The notes: a model not told the origin generated them from the letters alone. A stretch of DNA of 64,000 nucleotides from Termitomyces sp. T153 (GCA_018296165.2 JACKQL020000143.1:37391-101390), one strand, 5' to 3'; shown: positions 11,495 through 23,205, numbered from the stretch's first letter. Translations and numbers: made by a program.

Positions 11495-13161
11495 TCACTC
11501 CCTCTCCTCCTCCAGAATCCTCTACACCACACTCCTGACCAAATCCACCTCCATCTAGGCAACCACAACAGCAAGAAACTCTAGCTGCCTAGGCAATGGC
11601 TCCTCTGCATTAGTTGCTACCTCCCACCATGCTCTGGGGTCTGCCGCACTCCTCTGCCAATGTCCTGCTAGCAACTGCCCCATCTAACAAGACCCCTGCT
11701 CCAACTCCAGTAGGAGCTCTCTAGGCATCTGTACCAACCCATCCTGCATTGAAGCAAAGGTAGCCAATGCCCTATTAAGGAGGATGTGGTGCTGTTGAAC
11801 CCAGTCTAGATGGCTCTGGGTCAGTGAGATTGTAGAAGAAAAAGGGCAGAAAGACTCATGGATTATCCTCCTTTGCTCTAAGGCTGCCTTGTTAGCCAAC
11901 CGTTCCTCCTGCCACTTTTTCACCTCTGCCCTGGCCCTCTCTGCCTCTGCAGCTCCTTGCTCCACCTGCACCCTCTGCTCCACCTGCACCTCTGATTGCT
12001 CCAGCCATTCCTACAGGCCCCACACCTCTAGCAACTTCTCCACAATCATCTGTATAGTCCTCTCCAGCTCTTCTTGCACCAGATCCTGACTCCTCCATGC
12101 CTCATCATGCTCCTACTGAATTCCATTGTGGTCCTCTGTGATCCTCTGGACCTCCTCCTCATGCAATGTCAACAATTGAGACAGTGCCTCTACCCATTGC
12201 TGCTAAAATGTCTTGGGGACCATAGGAAAGGGGACAGGACCCCTGCCAGACCTCTCCATCAAGGCCTCTGATGCAGAGGAGTAAACATGTGGCCCCAGAG
12301 GACCTGCCATCAACCCCTCTCCCCACAGCCACTTGCTGGGCCCTGCCACTGGAAAGGGGATGCCCTCTGCTTCCCCTTATCATAAATTGTGGGGGCTCCC
12401 TCCCTTTGCCTGCTCTGTGGGGGCCCCACCTTCATTGACCACTCCATGCTGTCTTCATGCTCCACCCCAGCCCCCAGCCCAACACCTTCCCTTATGCCTC
12501 TCAAGTAACTGCACAGCCACCCACTCCACATCCCATTCCTGCTCCTCTAACATGCAGGCTATCCACCAACTCAATGAGATGGGGCACTTCTCATGCCTTG
12601 ACCAACAGGGGATACACACTGATGTATCCCATTGGAACCCCAGCACTGGCTCCTCAAAGTCACAATGGTCACCGCAGTGAGCATAAAGAGCATACTACAA
12701 AATCCACTTAGCTCAACCTTGTCACAACAGCTCAGCATACTCACCAGGGCCTCCACCTAACACCACTGCAAGGTCAGGGAACCTCATGCCCATCCCACCA
12801 CCTCTACAAACTTCTCCAGGATTACCTCTGCTTGGGGAACCCACAATGCCTCTGGCATGACCTGGACCTCCTCTGGCCCAAAGTTAGGCCATGAGGATTG
12901 CTCTGCCAACACTGAAACTGACTCTGCTGGAACTCCACATGAGGATGGGACCCCTGACAGGCCAGCCACAGCTGCAGACAATTCTGTCAGACTAAATCAG
13001 CAACTCCAGAGTACAATAGAAATGGGACTGCACTCATGACTATGGTACATTGCAGCAACCCACCCATCACCATGGGGGGACTCAGACTCCCCTGAGGATG
13101 AAGGGCTGGGGGAGGCTAAGGACAATGCTGATGGCACAGGAGAATAAGCAGAGGATGACAT
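11495..13161 (-). pseudogene. Opposite-strand coiled-coil gene of A (broken, long form)
   Basis: On the strand opposite to gag-pol. It starts at an ATG (13159-13161; MSSSAYSPVPSALSLAS). A Cys module follows (about 12640-12480; VCIPCWSRHEKC, then WDVEWVAVQLLE), then a Gln/Glu-rich coiled coil (about 12200-11880; VEALSQLL..HEEEVQ; VEQGAAEAERARAEVKKW; ERLANKAAL). The C-terminal exon (FASMQDGL ... RAWWEVATNAEE ... RILEEERE) ends at TGA 11495-11497. The position of intron 2 is visible, with its 5' site decayed from GTGAGT to ATGAGT next to 11835. At least five stops are present. The layout matches B and, in shortened form, C and Y. The protein family is not recognised. Confidence 0.6.
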
Positions 13162-13360
13162 GGTAGAAAGTTAGGGAATTCTAGAGTACATCTGACCCTT
13201 TTAATGGCTTGGAAAGACTCTCTGATGAATGGCAGCCATGCTTCAACTTTGTTCCCTATGCCACTGCCACTTGCTGCAGTCTGATCAATATTGCTCAACT
13301 TTGATTCCCATGCCCTGCCAATCCCTGAACTACACCCCATGTCTCAAGGGTCTTGATGCT

Positions 13361-13373
13361 GAAGGGGGAGTGA
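13361..13373 (+). other. Polypurine tract of A
   Basis: GAAGGGGGAGTGA abuts the 3' LTR start. It is the expected plus-strand primer. Confidence 0.75.
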
Positions 13374-14421
13374 TGTTATGACCTGCTTCCCAGACCTCTG
13401 CCATCACTCTTAGCCCCTCATTCCCCTGGAGTCCTTCCCAATGCCCCACCAAACTTTCTCAACCCACACCTACCCTCTGCACCCACTCTAAGTAACTCTG
13501 ATGCTTTCCTAGCAAACCCTGATAATTCCCTGGCCAGCTCTGACACCTTTTCTGCAGTCATTAACACTTTCTTTGAGTCCCTGGAACCCTCTCTCACTGT
13601 TTCTGACCCCATCATATGCCTCCGACTCCCTCTACCCTGGTTCCCCAACCTGCCCTGAAGCATCATGATAACCCTGGAGTGGCCCATGCCCTCAGCTGAT
13701 CCCATCAGAATGTCACCACAGCCCACCTCTTGATTGTACCCAACACCTGTTGACTCTGTGCAGCTCTTTTGAGCTCTGCTGCTGTATTCACTGTCCTCTG
13801 GAACTGTCCAGTAGTCAGTATATAAGTTGTATAGTAACTCCGCATACTCTAGTCTTGATATTATTTGCATTATTAGTTATCTGTGTCTCATGTCTCTCTG
13901 TCTCTGTTTCTATTTTTAGTTGCAAATCTATCTCTTTTCTCTGTCTTGTCTTGCCTCATCTCTGCCTCATCTCAACTGTCTATATTTCCTTTGTTCCTCT
14001 AAGTTATTTCCACCTCTGATGTCAGTGCAAACTCTGTGCACATGCTATGAACCCCAAACACTCTATGACAACTCTGGACCTCACTCTTTGCTTGGCCTTA
14101 GAACCCATCAAGTCTAAATTGATCTCCTGTCAAATTCCAGCTCTGCCCCCATCACTAGCAAAGCCTCTGTTTACCCTGCAGGGTATTCATGCACCTACAA
14201 ACTTGTTCCTGATGCCTGCTCCAGCCCAATGTTAATATACTTGGTCTTAGACTTCCCCAGACCACTCTGGACTTGCTTGGACCACTCCTCCTAATTTCTC
14301 TTTGCAAGTCTCTCCACTCTGCACCAACTCTAGAATGCTAGGTTATAAATGCAGGACATTGCATCTGCCTAGTAAGGATTTGCCAGTGTAGCTGAGCCCC
14401 TGTTATCAGCAGAACCTGACA
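13374..14421 (+). repeat. LTR shared by A (3') and B (5')
   Basis: This 1048-bp LTR begins TGTTATGACC (decayed from TGTCACGACC) and ends GAACCTGACA. On its left is A's polypurine tract; on its right is B's primer site. It therefore serves as the 3' LTR of A and the 5' LTR of B. Confidence 0.9.
13819..13862 (+). promoter_or_regulatory. LTR promoter of B
   Basis: TATATAAG at 13819-13826 and AGTCTTGATATT at 13851-13862, the reverse complement of the primer site at 14423-14434. Confidence 0.7.
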
Positions 14422-14422
14422 T

Positions 14423-14434
14423 AATATCAAGACT
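14423..14434 (+). other. Primer-binding site of B
   Basis: AATATCAAGACT directly after the shared LTR, identical to that of A. Confidence 0.8.
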
Positions 14435-14453
14435 CCCCCTTACTTCATTCTTG

Positions 14454-16920
14454 ATGTCTGTATATAACCTCGCATACAACCCCACTAGCTACCTAACTGA
14501 CGTCTATAGTCAGCTGGTCCCTGGAAATCCCTATGCCTTGTTCTACCCAGGCCTCCCTATGGACTAGTATGTCACCTGCCACTAGACTCCTGATCCCAAC
14601 CAGGCATTCTATGCACCTTTCATCAGCCAGGGAATCCCTCCAGGCTAGCACTGCCCCCCCAGCATTCCCCACTGATGGTAACAATCCCTGCATGTACCCA
14701 GGAGGATAATCTGCAGTGCCCCCCAACCCCACCTACCTTCCCCCCACCCATTACTACATTACTTGGTTCCCACTGCAGCTCCAGTCTCTCCAGAGCACCC
14801 AGATAATTACTCTCCCCCTTGTCTGCTATTTTCTGCTCAAGTTCCCTTCTTTCTCAGATAGCAAAGGGTCAAAGCCTACATCCAACAATGTAATGAGGTC
14901 CTCTGCTTCCTCTGCCTCTCTCCTGTGAAGTTTACAAGATGTGCTCACATCCTCCTTGTTAACCTAGGCTACTCCGACACCTCTGCAACTTCAGAACTTT
15001 GGGCAGATTGACTTCTCAACTTCTATGAGTGCTACTTGCAAGGAAACCTCCTGGAAACTATGCAAGGCACCCTGGGCATTGATGCTAATTTACAAAATGA
15101 GCTCTGCACATTGGTTGAAGAAATCCACACCAGTCTGAACCCCCACCCCTTTGAAGATCTGCTGGACCCCGCCTGCTCCTTCCATGCACAATGTGAGGAA
15201 CCCATTGGGACAAGAAGCAAAGCCCCACCTCCTATCCCCCACCAGCAGAAAGAACTCAACGTGGCCTCCAGCATCTTAAGGAACCTCAACCCTGCGGAGG
15301 GACTGTTTGACCAACCCACTGCCCACACTTTAGCCCTCTTTACCCATCCCTGGGCCAACTCCATCCCCAGCACCTTTCAAATGTAGGATCAGCCTGCTGT
15401 CCCCAAACTCTGCTCCCAATGACTGCCCCTGCATGTTGACAATGATAACTGGACTCTTTCCTACATTGACAAACCTAGCAACCCCACCAACAAGCCTGCT
15501 CACACAATGGCCCTCTGTAGGACAGACCTCCCCACTTTGACCTCCATGCTTCCTGTGTCAATGCTCCTCCACCTCATCCCAATGTTCCAGCTCCCCCAAG
15601 GTGGCCCATGGGCCCTGAGGGACCTTAACCACCCTTTCCCACCAACCCCCCACATCTCCCACCTGTTCTGATGCCTAATGCTCCTACCGATGCAAATTAC
15701 TTTGGACCCCCCACTCCCAGAGGACCCCCTCCCCCTTGATGGGCCTCAGGGCTCCCCAGGCAACGTGAGCCAACCCCCCAGCAGAGGACCACTCAACAGT
15801 GGACCCCCTGAAAGATGGGGCCCAGCCATGAACAACTTCCCCCCCCAACATGGAAATGAAAACAATTATTATTACTACTACAATGCCAGGCCCCTGCTCT
15901 GAACTCAAAACCCACAGGACAATACTCGCAACACACTGGCTTGGGAAGGTAAACTTGACATTCAAAAACCCAAACTCTTCACTAGCTGCAACTCCTGGAA
16001 ATGGTGTGTCTTCCTAACTCAGTGTTTAACTATGTTGCAAGCTAAGCCCATTACCTTCCAACTTGAGAGCTCATGAGTAGCATTTGCCGCATTGTATTTG
16101 CAGGGTATTGCCTTTGACCACTATACAGCACTACTCCAGTTTGACCCCAACAACCCCATACTCTCCAATCAGCTCACTTTCACCTAGGAATTCTTGAGCA
16201 AGTTTGGCATCTTTGACACCATAGCAGAGGCAGAGGAGAATCTCTTCAACCTACAAATGCACAACAACAAGCACTTCATGACCTTCATTGTACAATTCAA
16301 ATAAGAAGCCTATGAAACTGGGTAGAACTACAATGCTCTCCGCTTCACCCTCCATCATGCCCTGCCTCAACAGATCAAGGACATCCTTTGTCTTGCACCC
16401 AAGCAAACCACCTATGACAGGCACAAGGCACTTGTTACTCAGGTCTACCAATGCTACTGGAAAGATTGCAGCAGAAATATGGCACCCTAGACCTCGTGGA
16501 ACACCTCCAGTAACACCAACTAGTAGGCTGGAGCAATCAACAGCATTTGATCCTTGATTCCTGCCAACCCTGCCAACCCTGCCAACCCTGCACCCCATTT
16601 CCCTCTGGGCCAAGGAACTACCAGCACAAATCAACCTCCAGAACAATGCTCACCTACCCAGCTCAAGGCTGCCGACCTTCACAAGACCCCAGAGCCCCTG
16701 GATGCCAACCCTGACAACTACCATGACATTCTGGACTCTGCCAACAATCAAGAAGCCCTGTGCACAAACAGGATTCAGGATAGGCCATAGATCAATGTAC
16801 CAGAAGATACACAGGAGAAACAACAGAAGGAGGGTGTATGCATCCTATGTGGTGAGCAGGGACACTTTATCTGCAGTTGTCCTAAATGTCAGATGATGAG
16901 ACATGCCATGTGGGAAAATG
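14454..16920 (+). pseudogene. gag of B (broken)
   Basis: The organisation is as in A: ATG shortly after the primer site, a Pro/Tyr-rich N-terminal region, and a capsid-like region at about 15945-16490 (LDIQKPKLFT; LLQFDPNNPIL; KFGIFDT.AEAEENLFNLQ). An intact CCHC zinc knuckle CILCGEQGHFICSC lies at 16839-16880. Stops interrupt the capsid (for example TGA near 16074, TAG near 16186 and 16323). B keeps the knuckle cysteine that A lost, so B is the better template for this family. Confidence 0.8.
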
Positions 16921-16999
16921 AGTTGGTGGTTTAGGTTTTGAAGATGCACTAGACTGCGAACCAGACCCCAACATCTTCTCCACCCCAGCCACACTTCTC

Positions 17000-17910
17000 C
17001 ATGCAATGGTACTTGCCCCAGACAACCTTCCAGCACACCTCCCCTCCCACTCCTCCACCACCCTTCTCCTCTGCACCACTCTCCCTTTCTTCAACAACTT
17101 TGTCCCCACACTAGTTGACAGCAGTGCCATGGATAACTTCATTGATGAATCCCTAGTGGTGCTTGCCTCCCACCTCCTCTGATGCCTCCTTACTCCAATC
17201 CCTCTCAAGCTCTTCAATAGTGACCCCACTCCTGCCAGAGACATCACACACTGCCTGGAAATGACCATAACCTTCACCAATGAATGATAACAAGGACTTA
17301 AGCTGCTTGTCACGAAACTATACTCCTCCACCCCTGTTGTCTTAGGATTCTCATGGCTTCACTCCACCAACCCCTGCATCAACTGGCCCAGCCTCACCCT
17401 CCACCTTGACTGGGACAACCCCACCAACTCTGGACTGGTACCCTTTGATGTCTCACCCTTCTCCAAGAACTCTAGAACCACAATTGACCACTCCCAGACT
17501 TCTCTGCAGCTCTGCTCCAGGTCCACACAGTCATTTGTCATCAATGTCCAACTTGACAGCTCGCCCAAGGTACTCTCTGCTCTCATCAACAGCAGCATCT
17601 CCAGTACCTTCATTAGCAGTCAACTCAACCTCTAATACAACAACCTTGACAAACCTCTTGAACTTCAACTCTTTGACAGAAGCCCTGCCATTACAGGGAT
17701 CACTCAATACTATGACAACACTCTTACCCTCAACAATGACCTGCAGTTCCAGGCCCAGCTCCTCATCACCCAACTACCCCCATTGACTCTGATAGTGCTT
17801 GGACTTCCATGGCTACAAGACATTAACCCTGACATCAATTAGAAGAACCTCACCATGCAATTCCCTGGCTCCAAAGCAAGTTTAGCAGCCACCATCCCCC
17901 TCTGCCTCCA
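17000..17910 (+). pseudogene. Two tandem retropepsin-like domains of B
   Basis: Unit 1 has LVDSSAMDNFIDE (Asp at 17117-17119) and VVLGFSWLHSTNPCINW. Unit 2 has LINSSISSTFISSQL (Asn at 17588-17590) and IVLGLPWLQDINPDIN. The spacing equals that of A (471 nt), so the duplication predates both copies. Stops occur inside both units. Confidence 0.75.
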
Positions 17911-18149
17911 GTCTATCTTGGACTCCAACATCTCCAACCCTGGTGCCAGCACTCCTGGAGTAACCCAGAGCCCCTCAACCTCTGATGGTGACCCCAACAG
18001 TGAAGGAAGCACAACTCTGCCTTGGTCACCCTTAATCAAATTACAATGGCTACCTCCCAACATATCTTGGAATTGATACAAAGGCCTATAGTACCCCAGC
18101 CAGCAACACTCGACTCCTCTGACTGACTCCACCACCACCCTGGACTTGA

Positions 18150-19890
18150 CTGCTACCACCCCACCTTCCACTCCTGTTGACTCCAGAAGCCTTGACATTA
18201 AAATCATTGGTGCTGTTCCCTTTGCACACCTTCTACAAGATGGCACCCCCACCTTCCAGCTGCAAGTCATGCCAGCCCTACCTGAGGAGCATCTCCATGC
18301 AGAAATTGCTGCACCAGAGAGTAAAACAGAGGAACAGATCCTATCCAAAGTAGTTCTCCTAGAATATCATGAATTCACTGATGTGTTCTCTGAAGGGAGT
18401 ACCAAAGAACTTCCCCTGCACTGCTCCTATGACCACAAGATTGACCTTGAAGAGGGTGCCTCACCCCCGTTTGGCAAAATCTACAACATGTCTGAGGTCG
18501 AGCTCTGGGCCCTAAAGGAATACCTTGATGACATGCTCAGCAAGAGGTTCATACACCCGTCAATCTCCACTGCCAGTGCTCCAGTCTTGTTCACCAAGAA
18601 GAAGGATGGGTCACTCCAACCCTGTGTGGATTATTGGGGACTTAACAAAGTCACCAAAAAGAACTGGTATCCCCTCCTCCTGATTGGGGATCTTGTCCAG
18701 TCTTGTTCACCAAGAAGAAGGATGGGTCACTCCAACCCTGTGTGGATTATTGGGGACTTAACAAAGTCACCAAAAAGAACTGGTATCCCCTCCTCCTGAT
18801 TGGGGATCTTGTTAATCATCTCCACAGTGCCAAGATCTACACAAAGGTAGACCTCTACTCTGGCTACAACAATGTTTGGATTGCCCTGGGACATGAATGG
18901 AAGACTGCCTTTCATACCCACTATGGCCTCTTTGAGTACCTTGTAATGCTCTTTGGAATGACTAACTCCCCTGCCACTTTCCAGTACTTCATGAACAACA
19001 TCTTCCACAACATGAACAACATTTTTGTTATTGTATATCTGGACAACATACTGATTTACTTGAATTCACTAGTGGAGCATCTGGAGCACATCTGCTGCAT
19101 CTTGGAATGACTCTGAGAGTATCACCTTCATGCCAAATCTGAGAAATGTTCCTTCCACACAATGGAGGTCGAATACCTTGGAGTCATTGTCACTCCTGAC
19201 AGTGTGCACATGGATCCCACCAAGGTCAACACAATACTCAACTGGTCCCCACCATGGAATATCAAGGAGGTACAGTCATTTATGGAGTTTGCTAACTTTC
19301 ATTGCTGATTCATTGACAACTACTCTGGAATCACCAAACCCCTCAACCAACTCACATGGAAGGATGCCCCTTGGGATTGGGACAGCAAGTGCCAAAGTGT
19401 CTTCCTCCTCCTGAAGAAGGCTTTCACCTCCACTCCAGTCCTCTGCCATTTTGACCCCTCCCTACTGATTGTACTTGAATGCAACACCTCTGGCTATGCC
19501 ATCACTGGAATACTCTCCCAGTTGGACTCTGAAGGCAAGGATCTCTGCCCCATCGCCTTCTACACCTGTTCAATGATCTCTGTGGAACTCAACTACAATA
19601 TCTACAACAAGGAACTCCTTGCAATTGTTGAAGCCTTCCACCAGTGGCGGGCCTACCTTGAGGAGTCCCCATACTGCATCCAAGTCTACTCTGACCATAA
19701 CAACCTGCAATACTTCACGACCATGAAGCAACTCAGCTGCTGCTAAGCTCAATGGTCCAAAACCCTCTTGGAGTACAACTTTGCCATCCACTACCACCCT
19801 GGATGACTCAGTGCAAAGCCTGATGCCCTCACTCAAAGGTCCAATGTGTATCCAAAAAAGTCATTTGAAGCCAAACAGAACACGTTCAAC
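18150..19890 (+). pseudogene. Reverse transcriptase and RNase H of B (broken)
   Basis: Linker [10 protein letters not shown] and [24 protein letters not shown] with [33 protein letters not shown] and [13 protein letters not shown]. The catalytic motif is YLDN instead of YLDD (19042-19047). The fingers region is shifted out of frame by a perfect 116-bp tandem duplication (18581-18812). RNase H follows (ELLAIVEAFHQW; VYSDHNNLQYF) with stops near 19743 and 19806. Confidence 0.85.
18581..18812 (+). repeat. Perfect 116-bp tandem duplication in B RT
   Basis: Units 18581-18696 and 18697-18812 each begin CCAGTCTTGTTCACCAAG and end GGGATCTTGT; they read as identical. The unit length is not a multiple of three, so it shifts the frame. 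Absence of divergence in otherwise heavily decayed DNA means it is recent, or an assembly artefact. Confidence 0.9.
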
Positions 19891-20069
19891 TATTGAGTGG
19901 TAATCCCCCCTGAACATCTACATGCCATGCTGATTTTAAATGAAAAAGGAATCCTCCACCAAATTAGAAATGCACTCTCAGACTCCTTCTTCACCCAGCA
20001 TGACCCCTGCAACAACTCCGCCAACAAGTCAAGCACTGCAAACCCTTTCATGCTGTCTCTGGACCACTG

Positions 20070-21027
20070 CCTCCTGCTCCAGAGTGGACAAATTTATGCT
20101 CCAGACCATAAGTCTGTTTGCCTTGACATACTCTGCCAACACCATGACCACAAGCTCTGAGGACACTCAGGAATTTGTAAGACCCTTCAGCTCATCTCCT
20201 GGACTTACTTTTGGCCAGGAATGAAGAAGGATGTCATGCAATATGTGAGGGCCTGCAAACCTTGTCTCTGGGCCAAGGTACCCTGCCACCACCCCTATGG
20301 ATTGTTGAAGCCCCTCCTCATTGGCCAACATTCCTGGTCCTCAATATCAATTGATTATATTGTTGAACTCCCTGACTCTGAAGGTTTTGATGCAATCCTT
20401 GTTGTTGTCTGCTGCCTCACCAAGCAAGCCCTCTTCATCCCCTGCCACACCACCGACAATGCTCTGGAGTTTGCCAAACTATTCCTTGAACACATATTCT
20501 CCAAGCACAGACTCCTAGATGACATCGTCTTTAACTGCAAACCCCTATTTGTATCTCATTTTTGGCAATCACTATGCAAGGCACTCAAAATCAAAACCAA
20601 TCTCTCCACTGCCTACCACCTGGAGACTGACAGACAAACAGAACAAGTAAACCAGATGTTGGAACAGTATCTCTACCTCTATGTTAACTAATTCAGAATG
20701 ATTGGTGCATAGAACTTCCCCTCGCTGAGTTTACCTACAACAATATGCCTCACTCTGCCACCAGAGTTTCCCCCTTCTATGCCAACAAGGGCTACAACTC
20801 CTGGCTCACACTATCCCTCAAGGATATCCCTTCCCACATTGCTCATGAAGTTGCTGAGGACCTCCAATCCCTTCACCAGTTCCTCCAGGATGAAATCAAC
20901 ACTGCAAATCAAGCTTATTCTAAGCATGCTGATACCCAATGCAAACCAACCCACAACTGGCCCCCTGGCACCTTGGTCTGGCTTGACCAGCAAAACCTCA
21001 AGACCTGGAGGCCCTCTGTGAAGCTCA
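20070..21027 (+). pseudogene. Integrase of B, N-terminal and core part
   Basis: Zinc-binding region (ICKTLQLI-like; TYFWPGMKKDVMQYVRACKPC), core with IDYIVELPDSEGFDAILVVVCCLTK, then IVFNCKPLFVS (second catalytic Asp replaced by Asn) and HLETDRQTEQVNQMLEQYL. The pol frame stops being collinear at 21027, where ...PSVKL is cut by the inversion. The remainder lies in reverse at 22118-21820. Confidence 0.8.
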
Positions 21028-21121
21028 GGGCATGGGTGGAAGTTCGGCAGAGCATCGGGGGTTTTGAGGAATTGGGAGGTTGCTGGACAATGTGTGGGGG
21101 TCCAGGGGACAGGTCATGACA

Positions 21122-21126
21122 GTGGC
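21122..21126 (-). other. Target-site duplication of C, left copy (inverted)
   Basis: GTGGC on the plus strand (GCCAC in the original orientation) borders the LTR start. It matches GCCAC at 28928-28932. Confidence 0.85.
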
Positions 21127-21245
21127 CTCCAGATGCCGGAGAATAATGCATAAGTTTGCCCCTCTTCCACCATCATGTTCCACTAATACTGAGCCCTCCA
21201 GACTGGGTCTGACAGCACTGCATCCTTCTTGATGGGGCATTGGCT

Positions 21246-21512
21246 GCTTATGCTTGAATGCAGGATGGGATAGCGCAGATGCCAGGGGAGCTTCTGCCAG
21301 AGTTGGAGCAGGTGTCCAGGCAGATAGGGCAGTTGTTGGTGGGGCATCAGTGGAGAAGTGCAGCAGATTCCAAAGTGTGGTGGAAGGTGGTGACCAATAT
21401 GGAGGAGCTATTGCTGGGGCAGCCAGAGGTCCTCACTGTCATTGTTGCACAGCTGGAAGTAGATATGGTCGGGGGTGGGGTGCAGAGGATCCCAGAGGAG
21501 GAGGAGGAGTGA
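21246..21512 (+). pseudogene. Opposite-strand gene of B, exon 3 (now on plus strand through the inversion)
   Basis: An open stretch, MQDGIAQMPGELLPEL ... WWKVVTNMEELL ... RIPEEEEE, ends with TGA 21510-21512. It is the counterpart of the C-terminal exon in A (11830-11495), C (26663-26362) and Y (56759-56458). Its upstream exons lie at 28928-30217 on the minus strand, separated by element C and the inversion. Confidence 0.6.
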
Positions 21513-21819
21513 GGGGGTTTTTTGGACCTTGAGTTCTTGCTGTCCCATGCCTACTTTTATCACATAACTGTAGTTGTAGTTTGTCCATATTAATTATTTT
21601 GCATTTCTGCTGAGTGTGAGACATTTCAGATAGAGTGAGAGGAGAGTAAGCAAAAACATGTAGGAGGGTACTCATGGGAGTTGAATCCTGAATAAATTCA
21701 GAGGCAGGGGTTGTGCCCACTAATGCTATCTGTGTTTGCTAGTTCTGGAGGTCCTGGGGCTTGGTGGGGTATTGTCAATGGAAGTCCCAGAGCTCATCAG
21801 GGGCCCTGTTGAGGTTCTT

Positions 21820-22118
21820 TTAAGGCTCCCAAGTGTTGTCTTCAGGTCCATAGCCCTTCCAGCAGACCAGGTACTGCAGTTGGCTGTGGACTATGTGGGA
21901 GTCAAGGATTTGGTCCACCTCATAGTGATACTTGTCCTTAACCTTGATGGGGGGTGGTCAATTGGGACATTGTCCAGGGAAAGGGTCCAGAGTATGTTTC
22001 TCAAGAAGGCAGACATGGAATACTGAGTGGAGGCCCTTCAAACCTGGGAGTAGGTCAAGCTCATAGGCATGCATGGAGACCTTCTGGAGGACCTTGAAGG
22101 GGCTGAAATGTTTGTGAT
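21820..22118 (-). pseudogene. Integrase C-terminus and chromodomain of B (inverted)
   Basis: On the minus strand: FSPFKVLQKVSMHAYELDL ... FHVCLLEKHTLDPFPGQ (22105-21960), then the chromodomain (21936-21823; [29 protein letters not shown]). A TAA follows where A has CAA. The chromodomain itself is intact. It was separated from the rest of B pol by the inversion. Confidence 0.8.
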
Positions 22119-23173
22119 CGCGCCTATTTTGGTTAGCCCCGATGCAACCTCGGCTAACTCTGACGCCTTCCCGGCTAACTCCGACGGCCCCCTGGCCAAC
22201 TTCAATGCCTTTCCCGCAGCCACTGACACTTACCCTGGATCTCCCAAACCCCAAGAACCACTCCCGCTGTTCCCAATCTTCACCACCCATCATCAATTCA
22301 ACACCCTGGTTCCTCCAACCCATTCCAGAGTATCACGACAACCTTGGGGCGACCCGCATTCTCAAATGATCCCATCAATGTATCAGTGTGGCCCGACCCT
22401 TGATCACAACTGACACCCACCCACTCTGTTGAGCTCCACCAAGCCCCACCGCCACAGCCGACGTACCCCAAAGTTCTCCGGTAGTCAGTATATAAGACGT
22501 CGAGTAGCTCTTCGTACTCTAGTCTTGATATTGCTTAACGTTACCTATAGTCTGATTGTTTCCTTCTCGTGTTTTGTGTTTTGTGTTTCGTGTCTCGTTT
22601 TCCTTACTCTCAGTCTCCCGGTCTTGTCGTGTCTCCATTTCATTATCATTCTCGTTATTGTTTTGTATCTTCACTCGAATCTACTCTTGTTCCATATTGA
22701 CTCCATTTCATTTTGTCCGACACTGTCTCAGTGACTCCGTCCGACTGTAGTGCCCAAGCCCTCCTCAACCTTAACAGCCTCACAAACTCTGCGATTACGA
22801 TTACAAACCTCAACACTCTTTCCCAGACCCAAACCCCGCTCTTTGTTTGGTCCCAGACTCCATCAACTCCAATTGATCTTCCATCAGACTCCAGCTCCGC
22901 TCCCATTGATTGCATAGCCGCCTACTCCTTTGCCTCCGCAAATCTCTCATATGGTCTTCTGCCTGAACCCTGCCAAGCCCGCCCCATTTCCTTGCAATCC
23001 GACTTCTCCAGACCTCCCCGGATCTGTCCAGATCACCTCCCACCAACTATCCACACAAGCCATCAGTGCCCAGAACGCTTTCGAGTGTTTGGTTGCCAGT
23101 GCAAGGGGATCACGCCCACCTAGTAAGGACTCGCCCAGTGCAGCTGAGCCCCCGAGGTCAGCAGAACCTGACA
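22119..23173 (+). repeat. 5' LTR of C, main part
   Basis: It resumes at CGCGCCTATTTTGG, exactly where the inverted 94-bp piece stops, and ends GAACCTGACA. Together the two pieces give 1149 bp against 1168 bp for the 3' LTR. Confidence 0.9.
22489..22532 (+). promoter_or_regulatory. LTR promoter of C
   Basis: TATATAAG at 22489-22496; AGTCTTGATATT at 22521-22532 pairs with the primer site at 23175-23186. Confidence 0.75.
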
Positions 23174-23174
23174 T

Positions 23175-23186
23175 AATATCAAGACT
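23175..23186 (+). other. Primer-binding site of C
   Basis: AATATCAAGACT, one base after the 5' LTR. Confidence 0.8.
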
Positions 23187-23205
23187 CTACCTTACCCCAT
23201 CTGTG

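Larger units (their letters stand above)
3397..14421 (+). mobile_element. Element A, old full-length Ty3/gypsy chromovirus (family 1)
   Basis: 5' LTR 3397-4447, primer site 4449-4460, gag, two protease-like domains, RT, RNase H, integrase, chromodomain, an opposite-strand coiled-coil gene, a polypurine tract at 13361-13373, and 3' LTR 13374-14421. The domain order PR-RT-RH-IN-CHR is that of Ty3/gypsy chromoviruses. The 3' LTR doubles as the 5' LTR of element B. Dozens of stops and frameshifts and near-complete CpG loss show it is dead. No 5-bp duplication pairs across A alone, as expected if A and B arose by LTR-LTR recombination or co-insertion. Confidence 0.9.
21028..22118 (-). other. Inverted 1091-bp segment (B pol end to C 5' LTR start)
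   Basis: Read in reverse, it holds B's integrase C-terminus, chromodomain, spacer, exon 3 of the opposite-strand gene, the target duplication and the first 94 bp of C's 5' LTR. Both breakpoints resolve to the base. AAGCTCA|ATCACAAAC restores A's integrase sequence, and CCCATGCCC|CGCGCCTATTTT restores the LTR as in 27848-27870. No base is lost or gained. Confidence 0.9.

Noticed and set aside
18146..18799. 217-codon ORF with an apparently repeated RT motif
   Set aside because: The repetition and end are produced by the 116-bp tandem duplication and frameshift, not by a real protein repeat.
1..22000. Ascomycete-type RIP as the cause of decay
   Set aside because: Losses fall on CpG (CGA to TGA, GACGAC to GACAAC), while CpA is abundant. 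That fits CpG methylation and deamination in a basidiomycete rather than CpA-directed RIP. Dinucleotide counts were not computed.
21736..22026. Plus-strand ORF (96 codons) in the inverted segment
   Set aside because: Antisense shadow of the B chromodomain and integrase tail, which read correctly on the minus strand.
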